NCBI GenBank assembly: GCA_013152625.1
Contig: JAADFY010000226.1
Location: 1-19,026, forward strand
DNA: 19,026 nucleotides
From: Alphaproteobacteria bacterium
GTDB taxonomy: Bacteria; Pseudomonadota; Alphaproteobacteria; Rhizobiales; Devosiaceae
Reading direction: 5' to 3'
Part shown: one piece after another, positions 1 to 6,669 of the stretch
Position numbering within the stretch: position 1 is the stretch's first letter
Layout: each line of letters begins with the position of its first letter
Notes under the pieces: generated by a model
Database searches by the model: none
Told to the model about the DNA's origin: nothing
Seen by the model: the letters and a program-made list of their open reading frames with translations, nothing else
Program-made: the position numbers and the translations under genes

Positions 1-10
1 ACCATTTTCG

Positions 11-103
11 TCATTACCCGCTTCATGCGGGTAATCCAGTCTTGCGTCCATTCACAGTCGGCACCGCCACAAGACTGGATCACCCGGACCAGCCGTGTGA
101 TGA
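11..103. repeat. Inverted pair of REP-like palindromic units
   Basis: Two 34-bp units lie head to head at 11-44 and 70-103. Read on the minus strand, the first unit starts CAAGACTGGATTACCCG; the second, read on the plus strand, starts CAAGACTGGATCACCCG, and both end in ATGA. Each unit is itself a palindrome: 13-21 pairs with 27-35 over nine perfect base pairs, while the second unit has a weaker version with a mismatch. The outer arms CCAGTCTTG (36-44) and CAAGACTGG (70-78) also pair perfectly. This looks like the paired repetitive extragenic palindromes that accumulate in intergenic DNA of many proteobacteria. It lies beyond the 3' end of the dehydrogenase operon. Confidence 0.6.
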
Positions 104-195
104 CAGAATGGATGTCTCCAGAAGCGAAAGAACGTTTCGTTTGGCCATTTACACATACCTTCTCTGACCAGGAGATCAGCGAGCGCAAGCGAGCC

Positions 196-210
196 GGGCC
201 TTTTGCCCGC
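196..210 (-). terminator. Weak stem-loop downstream of dehydrogenase operon
   Basis: On the minus strand, the sequence CGGGC-AAAAG-GCCCG forms a five-base-pair GC stem about 75 bases after the stop codon of the alcohol dehydrogenase. There is no clear run of T after it, so it may only be a 3'-end stabilising structure. It is the only plausible termination signal seen between this gene and the window edge apart from the palindrome pair at 11-103. Confidence 0.2.
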
Positions 211-215
211 ACGTC

Positions 216-263
216 GTAGCCCGTCCGGCGCGAGGACAAGTAGCCCGTCCGGCGCGAGGACAA
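216..263. repeat. 24-bp perfect tandem duplication
   Basis: The 24 bases at 216-239 (beginning GTAGCCCGTCCGG and ending GAGGACAA) are repeated exactly at 240-263. The copies lie just past the 3' end of the minus-strand alcohol dehydrogenase gene and have no visible coding role. Confidence 0.8.
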
Positions 264-284
264 AAAGAGCCGGAAGGGAGCGAT

Positions 285-1451
285 TTATCCTTTGTCCAGG
301 CGCCCCGACATCGCCCGGTCAAAAATTTCCAGCGCCAGATCATGGGTCAGCTCCCTCGGATTGCCCGAAGCTGTGGGATCGACAATCGCCTTGTCGGCAA
401 TTTCGCGGCGCTTGTCGCCGGGGATATCAAAATCGGCCAGGGTGTGGGGCACACCCAGTTCGGCCCGCACATCAAGGATCATTTCCAAAAACGCCTCAAA
501 CGTCGCTGACAGACCCAAAAAGGCCGCCAGCCGGCAGATCTTGTCCTCGATCGACACCCGGTTGGCCACCAGAACATAGGGCATGAATACCGCATTGGTC
601 ATGCCGTGATGGGTATCGTAAATCGCACCCACCGGATGGCTAAGGGAATGAATGGCCCCCAGCCCCTTTTGAAAGGCCGTCGCCCCGATGGCCGCGGCGC
701 TCATCATATGGCCCCGCGCTTGTATGTTGCCCGGCTCGGCGAAAACCAGCGGCAGATTTTCAAGCGCCAGTCGCATGCCTTCAATGGCCATGCCCTCGGC
801 CATGGGGTGATATGCGGGGGCAAGATAAGCTTCCAGACAATGGGCCAGCGCGTCCATGCCAGTGCCAACGGTGATAAATTTCGGCATGCCCACGGTTAGT
901 TCAGGATCGGCAATCACCGTGCCCGGCATCATCCTGGGGTGAAAAATGACCTTTTTGGTGTGGGTGACCTCATCTGTGATGACCCCGGCCCGGCCCACTT
1001 CCGAGCCCGTTCCCGCCGTGGTCGGCACCGCAATGATGGGAGCAATGCCGGCCGGGTCGGCCCGGGTCCACCAGTCGCCAATATCCTCAAAATCCCACAT
1101 GGGCCGGGTTTGCCCGGCCATGAACGCAATCACCTTGCCCGTATCGAGCCCCGAGCCGCCGCCAAAGGCGATCACGCCGTCATGGCCGCCGTCCCTGTAA
1201 GTTTTCACGCCGCCAAGGACATTGGCCGAGACCGGGTTGGGTTTGACATCGCAATAGATCGTGGCAGCCACGCCACCCTCTTTTAGCAGGTCCATAACCG
1301 ACCGGGTGACCGGCAAAGCGGCCAGCCCGGCGTCGGTGACCAGCAAGGGCCGGCGGATACCGGCATCTTTAAGGACTTGCGGCAATTCCGCGATCCGCCC
1401 GGCCCCGAACAGGATATTGGTGGGATAGCTCCAGTTGGCATTCATGGTCAT
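285..1451 (-). CDS. Iron-containing alcohol dehydrogenase
   Basis: The 388-residue protein belongs to the group III (iron-type) alcohol dehydrogenases, cytoplasmic enzymes that interconvert primary alcohols and aldehydes with NAD(P). The dinucleotide-binding GGGS motif is at residues 97-100. The expected metal ligands are D200 and H204 in the segment MDALAHCLEAY, H268 (with H272 four residues on) in AIHSLSHPVG, and a final histidine in DTHHG (281-282). The length fits the family. The start at 1451 is chosen because an AAGGGGGG ribosome-binding site lies eight bases upstream; an in-frame extension to 1598 would overlap the upstream gene. The gene starts five bases after the stop of the aldehyde dehydrogenase, so the two are surely co-transcribed and likely act in sequence, with alcohol oxidised to aldehyde and then to acid. 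The substrate cannot be told from sequence. Confidence 0.93.
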   Translation of the reverse strand: MTMNANWSYPTNILFGAGRIAELPQVLKDAGIRRPLLVTDAGLAALPVTRSVMDLLKEGGVAATIYCDVKPNPVSANVLGGVKTYRDGGHDGVIAFGGGSGLDTGKVIAFMAGQTRPMWDFEDIGDWWTRADPAGIAPIIAVPTTAGTGSEVGRAGVITDEVTHTKKVIFHPRMMPGTVIADPELTVGMPKFITVGTGMDALAHCLEAYLAPAYHPMAEGMAIEGMRLALENLPLVFAEPGNIQARGHMMSAAAIGATAFQKGLGAIHSLSHPVGAIYDTHHGMTNAVFMPYVLVANRVSIEDKICRLAAFLGLSATFEAFLEMILDVRAELGVPHTLADFDIPGDKRREIADKAIVDPTASGNPRELTHDLALEIFDRAMSGRLDKG

Positions 1452-1456
1452 GAGGT

Positions 1457-2854
1457 TTACCCCCCTTGTTTCTTGTGCTCGCGGAAATGATAGCTTTTGA
1501 ATCGGGTCAGCCCGATCAGGCCGAACTCGCTCAGCCCGGCCCCCTTGCCGGTGTCTTTGACGCCCGTCCACACCAGATCGGGGTCTAGATAATCGCACCG
1601 GTTCAAAAAGACGGTGCCGGTTTCGATCTTGGCACCGATTTGAGCCCCCGCCCCCATGTCCGCCGTCCAGATCGAGGCGGTCAGCCCATAGGGGCTGTCA
1701 TTCATCAGGTCGACCGCTTCTTCATCATCGCGCACCTGCATGATCCCCACCACGGGCCCAAAACTTTCCTGCCGCATCACCGACATCGAATGGTTGACCC
1801 CGGTGAGCACTTCAGGGGCCAGATAGGGCGAACCGGGCACATCGTTGGCCACCCTCATATTGATATTGGTTTTGGCGCCCCCCCGTTTTGCTTCCGCGAT
1901 CTGTTCGCGGACCGGATCGGCAAAGCGCGCATGGGCCATGGGCCCAAGAGTGGTCGCCTCATCAAGGGGGTTGCCCACCACGTGCTTTTTCGTGGCCGCA
2001 ATGATCCCTTCCACCACCTGATCGTATACATCGGCGTGGGCATAAACCCGCTCCACCCCGCAACACGATTGCCCGGAGTTGTAAAAGGCGCCATCGGTGA
2101 TGTTTTCCACCGCAAACGAAATGTCGGCGTCGGCCCGCACGTAAGCGGGGTCCTTGCCGCCAAGTTCGAGGCCCAGGGTGGCAAAGGTGCCCGCCGCCGC
2201 CTGTTCAATCCGGCGCCCCCCGTCCACCGAACCGGTAAAATTGATGTGATCAATGCGACCGGAGCCCAAAAGCGTGGCCGTCTGGGCGTGGCTGAGTACC
2301 AGATTGGCAAAAAGCCCCCGGGGCAACCCGGACTGCTCGAATGCGGCGGCAAGCCGTTCCCCCACCAGCAACGTTTGTGAAGCATGCTTGAGCAGCACCG
2401 AATTGCCCGCCAGAAGCGCCGGGACAATGGTGTTGATCGCGGTCATGTAGGGGTAGTTCCACGGTGCAATCACTAAAACGATGCCCACCGGTTCATGGGT
2501 GATATAGCGCTTAAAGCCCGGCGGTCCGTCGCGCATCACCGGCGCCAGCGCCCCTTCGGCAATGCCCATCATGTGAGTGGTACGCTCTATGACACCGCCC
2601 TTTTCACCCCCGTAGCGCACCGGCCGGCCCATCATATGCGCCAGTTCGGGCACAATCTCGTCATTCATGGCCACCAGCGCATCCAGAAATCGCCCCACCG
2701 CCGCCACCCGCTCGCGGATCGGGGTTAACCACCACTTTGCCTGTGCCCCAACCGCTTCGGTCAACGCAACCTCAATCGCGCTATCCGTTGCATAGGCGCG
2801 TTCGGCAAAAACCGATCCGTCAATCGGCGAAACCAACCTCACGAGCTCGGCCAT
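1457..2854 (-). CDS. NAD-dependent aldehyde dehydrogenase family protein
   Basis: The 465-residue protein has the features of the aldehyde dehydrogenase superfamily, which oxidises aldehydes to acids with NAD(P)+. Visible are APWNYP with the oxyanion-hole Asn (N133), a KHASQT segment where most members have KPAE/S (K156), the cofactor-binding NFTGS (205-209), the general-base Glu in LELGGKDP (E230), the nucleophile in GQSCC (C264) and the ESFGP motif. No signal peptide is seen, so it should be cytoplasmic. The start is backed by an AGGAGGGG ribosome-binding site four to five bases upstream. It is the first gene of the minus-strand operon with the iron-type alcohol dehydrogenase. This pairing fits catabolism of an alcohol, diol or amino-alcohol. 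The length is slightly short for the superfamily (usually 470-500) but nothing essential is missing. Confidence 0.93.
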   Translation of the reverse strand: MAELVRLVSPIDGSVFAERAYATDSAIEVALTEAVGAQAKWWLTPIRERVAAVGRFLDALVAMNDEIVPELAHMMGRPVRYGGEKGGVIERTTHMMGIAEGALAPVMRDGPPGFKRYITHEPVGIVLVIAPWNYPYMTAINTIVPALLAGNSVLLKHASQTLLVGERLAAAFEQSGLPRGLFANLVLSHAQTATLLGSGRIDHINFTGSVDGGRRIEQAAAGTFATLGLELGGKDPAYVRADADISFAVENITDGAFYNSGQSCCGVERVYAHADVYDQVVEGIIAATKKHVVGNPLDEATTLGPMAHARFADPVREQIAEAKRGGAKTNINMRVANDVPGSPYLAPEVLTGVNHSMSVMRQESFGPVVGIMQVRDDEEAVDLMNDSPYGLTASIWTADMGAGAQIGAKIETGTVFLNRCDYLDPDLVWTGVKDTGKGAGLSEFGLIGLTRFKSYHFREHKKQGG

Positions 2855-3029
2855 GTTGCCCCTCCTGTTTAATTTTGGCCCGATGCATACGGCCGGACGT
2901 CTACCCCATCAATAGGCAATTGCGCCTTCCCGTACACCCCCACGTTTTTATCGCAAACGCGGGCAAAATCGGCCCGGTGCTGTCAGGGCGACAAGTATGC
3001 TAGGCTCCCAACTCATAAACAGGGGAGAT

Positions 3030-3176
3030 ATGGCGCTTCAATTGGCCCGCACCCGGTTGAACTGGGCACCGCAACTTACCTATATCTGCCTTCCGGCAGC
3101 GCCGGACTTCTGGCAGCGCCCGACTTCTGGCCGCGCCCGACTTCTGGCCGCGCCCGATCTGGACCATCACCCATAA
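3030..3176 (+). CDS. Possible 48-residue leader ORF upstream of sigma factor
   Basis: An ATG at 3030 preceded by AGGGGAG opens a 48-codon frame starting MALQLARTRLNW and ending LDHHP, with its stop 18 bases before the sigma-factor ATG. The ribosome-binding site is better than the one in front of the sigma factor, which suggests a leader peptide with translational coupling. Against this, most of the frame runs across a 17-bp tandem repeat whose unit is not a multiple of three, so the peptide sequence would change with every copy-number change. No family is recognised. It may be chance. Confidence 0.25.
   Translation: MALQLARTRLNWAPQLTYICLPAAPDFWQRPTSGRARLLAAPDLDHHP
3086..3157. repeat. 17-bp tandem repeat, four copies
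   Basis: Copies lie at 3103-3119, 3120-3136 and 3137-3153, with the consensus CCGACTTCTGGCCGCGC. The last two copies are identical and the first differs at two positions. A degenerate copy (13 of 17 matching) precedes them at 3086-3102, and the start of a fifth follows (CCGA at 3154-3157). The array sits about 40 bases before the sigma-factor start, in its presumed leader or promoter. Confidence 0.85.
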
Positions 3177-3194
3177 CCGCTGAGTTTGCCGATC

Positions 3195-3818
3195 ATGAAC
3201 GCCACCCCGCCAAACGAGTTTATCGCCCATAACCCCGATGACGCGTTGCGCCATATGGACCCCGCCGTCGAAGCGGCCCTGACACAAAACAATCGTGCGT
3301 TCTTGCAGTTTCTGGTGCGCCGTCTGGGCAACCCCGAAGACGCAAAGGACGTATTTCAAAATTTCTGCCTGCGCGTGGTCAACGCCAGCGACACCATCCG
3401 GCAAACCGAATCCCTGGTCGCCTGGCTGTATTCTGTTTTACGCTCCGTGCTCACCGACCATTATCGCTCCGAGGCGGCCCGCCGGCGCCGGGAGGGGCGC
3501 TATGCCCGTGAGCTGGATTTGTTGACCCCGAGTGCCCATGAAATTGACACAGAACTTGAGGAAGCAATTTGCGGCTGCTTTTACGGTTTGCTGCCGGCCC
3601 TGCGGTCAGAATATGCTGAAGTTCTGCGCCGCATCGATCTGCAAGGGCAGTCCCGCGAGCAGGTTGCCCGCGAACTGGATCTGAGCGCCGCCAATGTACG
3701 TGTCCGGCTCCATCGGGCCCGTCAGGCTTTGCGCAAGTCGCTGGGGGGAAGCTGTGGCAGTTGCTGCAAGCACGGGTTTCGCGAATGTACCTGTGCCGGG
3801 GCCACCGCCACCCAGTAA
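3195..3818 (+). CDS. ECF sigma factor with cysteine-rich C-terminal tail
   Basis: The 207-residue protein has a sigma region 2 at about residues 25-100 (PEDAKDVFQNFCLRV, then AWLYSVLRSVLTDHYRSEAARR) and a sigma region 4 at about 130-182 with a helix-turn-helix (SREQVARELDLSAANVRVRLHRARQALR). It should direct RNA polymerase to ECF promoters. After region 4 comes a short tail with C187, C190, C191, C198 and C200 plus H193, spaced like a metal site. Cysteine-rich C-terminal extensions are known in the copper-responsive CorE-type (ECF44) sigma factors of Myxococcus, which need no anti-sigma factor. No anti-sigma gene is seen here either. The next gene is the Cu+ ATPase with an ECF-type promoter, so copper sensing is likely by inference. 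The ATG at 3195 is preferred over a TTG at 3186; neither has a strong ribosome-binding site. Confidence 0.88.
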   Translation: MNATPPNEFIAHNPDDALRHMDPAVEAALTQNNRAFLQFLVRRLGNPEDAKDVFQNFCLRVVNASDTIRQTESLVAWLYSVLRSVLTDHYRSEAARRRREGRYARELDLLTPSAHEIDTELEEAICGCFYGLLPALRSEYAEVLRRIDLQGQSREQVARELDLSAANVRVRLHRARQALRKSLGGSCGSCCKHGFRECTCAGATATQ

Positions 3819-3861
3819 CCGGTAATTTTGACAAAAAATCGTCCCACTTGCCAAAAAAACC

Positions 3862-3888
3862 GTAACGTCAGGCGGTTTGCTCCGTCTA
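3862..3888 (+). promoter_or_regulatory. ECF-type promoter of copA
   Basis: GTAAC at 3862-3866 and CGTCTA at 3883-3888 are separated by exactly 16 bases. This is the usual shape of ECF promoters (an AAC-containing -35 and a CGTC-type -10). Transcription would start near 3894, about 65 bases before the copA ATG. It lies 44 bases after the stop of the ECF sigma gene, which makes that sigma factor the obvious candidate to use it. The -10 lies inside an imperfect inverted repeat running from GCGGT (3872-3876) to ACCGC (3907-3911), with GGTC-AACA-GACC at its centre. Confidence 0.55.
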
Positions 3889-3958
3889 AAGGTCAACAGA
3901 CCATTTACCGCCCGGTGGCGTCCAAAGGCGCTGCAAGCGAGAAAAAGGAACTCAGTTC

Positions 3959-6487
3959 ATGAAAAACAACGGCCACAACCACACCAAAGGCGAAGCCCAC
4001 AATCATGACCATGGCGCGGTGGCAACCAAACCGGCACCGGCCGCCGATGCGCCCATCGTCCGGGATCCCGTGTGCGGCATGACCGTTGACCCCAAAGCGG
4101 GCAAGCCCACCCATGACCATGACGGCCATACCTATCATTTTTGCTCCGACAGCTGCGTAAAAAAATTCATCGCCACCCCCACCGATTATATCACCGGCAA
4201 AGACCCGGTGTGCGGCATGACCGTAAATCGCGCCACCGCCAAACATTTCACCCGCCACAACGGCCATGGTGTCTATTTCTGTTCCGGCGGGTGCAAGACC
4301 AAGTTTGAAGGCGACCCGGAAAAGTATGCCGACGGCCCCCCCGCCCAGGAAGAAATGCCAAAGGGCACCATGTATACCTGCCCCATGGACCCTGAAATTA
4401 TTCAGGAAGGGCCCGGCACCTGCCCGGTTTGCGGCATGGCCCTTGAGCCCATGGGCATCCCCGCCGGCGATGAGGGCCCCAACCCCGAACTGGTTGATTT
4501 TACCCGGCGCTTCTGGATCGGCACCGTCCTGACCATTCCCCTGCTGGTGCTCTCCATGGGCCCGTTCATCGGGTTTACCTTCTTTACCGATCTGTGGGGC
4601 AAGGACGTTGTCCTCTGGCTTGAACTGTTACTGGGCACCCCGGTCATCCTGTGGGTCGGCTGGCCGTTTCTGGCTCGCGGGGTCAACTCGGTAAAAACCT
4701 GGAACCTGAACATGTTCACGCTGATCGCCATGGGCATCAGCGCCGCCTGGAGCTTTTCGGTAGTTGCGGTGCTGGCGCCGCAGATATTTCCCGAAGGGTT
4801 TCGAGATCCTGTAACCGGCGCCGTGGGCGTATATTTTGAAGCCGGCGCTGTAATTGTCGTTCTGGTCATGCTCGGCCAGATCATGGAATTGCGGGCCCGG
4901 GAACGTACCGGTTCCGCCATCAAGGCGTTGCTGGATCTGGCGGCCAAAACCGCCCGGGTCATCCGCCCCGACGGCACCGAAGAAGAAATTCCCCTCGAAG
5001 AGGTGGCCGTGGGTGATTTGCTGCGCATTCGCCCCGGCGACAAGGTGCCCGTGGATGGCGTGGTGACCAAGGGTCGGTCCTCCATCGACGAATCCATGAT
5101 TTCCGGCGAACCCCTGCCGGTAGAAAAAACCGAAGGTGACAAGGTCACCGGTGCCACCATCAACGGCACGGGTTCTTTGATCATGAAGGCCAAACGGGTC
5201 GGCGCCGACACCATGCTCTCCCAGATCGTCGAAATGGTCGCCAATGCCCAGCGCTCCCGCGCACCTATCCAGAAACTGGCGGATGCCGTTGCCGGAAAAT
5301 TTGTCCCTGCAGTGGTTATCATTGCCATCATCTCCTTTATTTCCTGGGCAATCTGGGGGCCCGCGCCGGCACTGGCCTATGCGCTCGTTTCAGCCGTTGC
5401 TGTCCTGATCATCGCGTGTCCCTGTGCGCTGGGACTGGCCACCCCCATGTCGATCATGACCGCCACCGGACGCGGCGCCCAGGCCGGTGTTCTGATCAAG
5501 AACGCCGAGGCCCTTGAGACCTTTGCCAAGGTGGATACGCTTATCGTTGACAAGACCGGCACCTTGACCGAAGGCAAACCCAAACTGGTCGCGGTGCTGC
5601 CCGAAAAGGGGCACGACGAATCCGAAGTGCTCCGGCTGGCGGCCTCCCTGGAACGCGGTTCCGAGCATCCCCTGGCTGAATCCATTGTAAAGGGCGCCGA
5701 GGAACGGGGCATCAAGCTGACCGAAGCCACCGATTTCGAAGCCATCACCGGCAAGGGCGTCAAGGGCATCGTGGACGGCAAGGCCGTGGCCCTGGGCAAT
5801 GCGAAAATGCTCGAAGAACTCGGTTTGGAGCCGGGCGACCTCAAAGCCGTCGCCGACCTCCGTCGTGATGAAGGCGAAACCGTCATGTTCATTGTGGTCG
5901 ACGGCGAGATCTCCGGGCTGGTGTCTGTGGCCGATCCGGTCAAAAGCTCGACGCCGGCCGCCATCGAGGCCCTCCACAAGGTGGGCTTCCGCATCATCAT
6001 GGCCACCGGCGATAACGAACGCACCGCCAAGGCCATCGCCGGCCGCCTCGGCATCGACGAAATCCGTGCCGATGTGCTGCCCGCGGACAAGGCCCGCATC
6101 GTAAAAGAGTTACAGGCCCAGGGCCGAAAAGTTGCCATGGCCGGAGACGGGGTCAACGACGCCCCGGCCCTGGCCCAGTCCGATGTGGGTATCGCCATGG
6201 GCACCGGCGCCGATGTGGCCATTGAAAGCGCCGGCCTGACGCTGATCAGCGGCAATCTCGACGGCATTGTCCGGGCCCGCAAACTGTCCAAGGCCACCAT
6301 GCGCAATATCAAGCAGAACCTGTTTTTTGCCATGATCTACAATGCCGCCGGGGTGCCGGTGGCCGCCGGGATATTGTTCCCGTTCACCGGTATTTTAATC
6401 TCGCCGATCTTTGCCGCCGCCGCCATGAGCTTTTCATCGGTCTCGGTGATTTCAAACGCCCTGCGGCTCAGAAGCGTCAAGATATAA
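3959..6487 (+). CDS. copA: Cu+-exporting P1B-type ATPase with two YHS domains
   Basis: This is an 842-residue inner-membrane copper efflux ATPase. In order, it has a His-rich start (HNHTKGEAHNHDHG, residues 6-19), YHS domain 1 (36-78, DPVCGMTV and a CSDSC pair), YHS domain 2 (82-124), and a metal-binding segment with C141-P-M-D and CPVCGM (C155, C158, M160). Membrane helices start near 186. The actuator SGEP is at 382-385, the transport motif CPC at 487-489, the phosphorylated D531 in DKTGTLT, the SEHP motif at H570-P571, and GDGVND at 729-734. YN (794-795) and MSxSS (823-827) complete the Cu+ signature of the P1B-1 group. There is no ferredoxin-like CxxC domain; the YHS and CPMDP modules replace it. 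An AAAAAGGA ribosome-binding site precedes the ATG. The gene follows the ECF sigma gene and probably has its own ECF promoter. Confidence 0.96.
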   Translation: MKNNGHNHTKGEAHNHDHGAVATKPAPAADAPIVRDPVCGMTVDPKAGKPTHDHDGHTYHFCSDSCVKKFIATPTDYITGKDPVCGMTVNRATAKHFTRHNGHGVYFCSGGCKTKFEGDPEKYADGPPAQEEMPKGTMYTCPMDPEIIQEGPGTCPVCGMALEPMGIPAGDEGPNPELVDFTRRFWIGTVLTIPLLVLSMGPFIGFTFFTDLWGKDVVLWLELLLGTPVILWVGWPFLARGVNSVKTWNLNMFTLIAMGISAAWSFSVVAVLAPQIFPEGFRDPVTGAVGVYFEAGAVIVVLVMLGQIMELRARERTGSAIKALLDLAAKTARVIRPDGTEEEIPLEEVAVGDLLRIRPGDKVPVDGVVTKGRSSIDESMISGEPLPVEKTEGDKVTGATINGTGSLIMKAKRVGADTMLSQIVEMVANAQRSRAPIQKLADAVAGKFVPAVVIIAIISFISWAIWGPAPALAYALVSAVAVLIIACPCALGLATPMSIMTATGRGAQAGVLIKNAEALETFAKVDTLIVDKTGTLTEGKPKLVAVLPEKGHDESEVLRLAASLERGSEHPLAESIVKGAEERGIKLTEATDFEAITGKGVKGIVDGKAVALGNAKMLEELGLEPGDLKAVADLRRDEGETVMFIVVDGEISGLVSVADPVKSSTPAAIEALHKVGFRIIMATGDNERTAKAIAGRLGIDEIRADVLPADKARIVKELQAQGRKVAMAGDGVNDAPALAQSDVGIAMGTGADVAIESAGLTLISGNLDGIVRARKLSKATMRNIKQNLFFAMIYNAAGVPVAAGILFPFTGILISPIFAAAAMSFSSVSVISNALRLRSVKI

Positions 6488-6538
6488 GAACGCCGAAGGT
6501 TATTATGAGCGGAACAAAAACGATGCGGTAACAGCCAA

Positions 6539-6583
6539 GGCCGGGGCATACCCGACAAGAAACGGGCATCCCATGCCCCGGCC
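6539..6583 (+). promoter_or_regulatory. 11-bp GC-rich stem-loop after copA
   Basis: GGCCGGGGCAT (6539-6549) pairs perfectly with ATGCCCCGGCC (6573-6583). A smaller CCCG/CGGG helix (6551-6554 with 6563-6566) nests in the loop. No T-run follows, so it is not a classical terminator; it more likely stabilises or attenuates the transcript between copA and the permease genes. Its 3' arm is the start of the 21-bp tandem array, so later repeat copies could compete for the same 5' arm. Confidence 0.6.
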
Positions 6584-6660
6584 ACCTGCCAACAGGGCCC
6601 GGCCACCTGCCAACAGGGCCCGGCCACCTGCCAACAAGGCCCGGCCACCTGCCAACAAGG
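6577..6660. repeat. 21-bp tandem repeat, four copies
   Basis: Four contiguous 21-bp units lie at 6577-6597, 6598-6618, 6619-6639 and 6640-6660. Each starts CCCGGCCACCTGCCAACA; the first two end in GGG and the last two in AGG. The final AAGG, together with the following A, makes the ribosome-binding site of the permease gene starting at 6670, so the array directly abuts the translation start. Confidence 0.95.
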
Positions 6661-6669
6661 ACTGAAACA

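Noticed and set aside
25..219. 64-codon frame at the left edge
   Set aside because: It runs through both REP-like palindromes and has no ribosome-binding site or domain.
2855..3029. Sigma-70 promoters for the divergent dehydrogenase operon and sigma gene
   Set aside because: Candidate -10 elements such as TATGCT at 2996-3001 have no acceptable -35 at the right distance on either strand.
3000..3404. Minus-strand frame overlapping the sigma-factor start
   Set aside because: It lies antisense to a clear sigma gene and across the tandem repeat; no family resemblance.
4402..6333. Long antisense frames opposite copA
   Set aside because: They are shadows of GC-rich coding; the plus strand carries every P1B ATPase motif.
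6577..6660. CRISPR-like array
   Set aside because: The units are contiguous without spacers, so this is a simple tandem repeat; the same holds for the arrays at 3086 and 18859.
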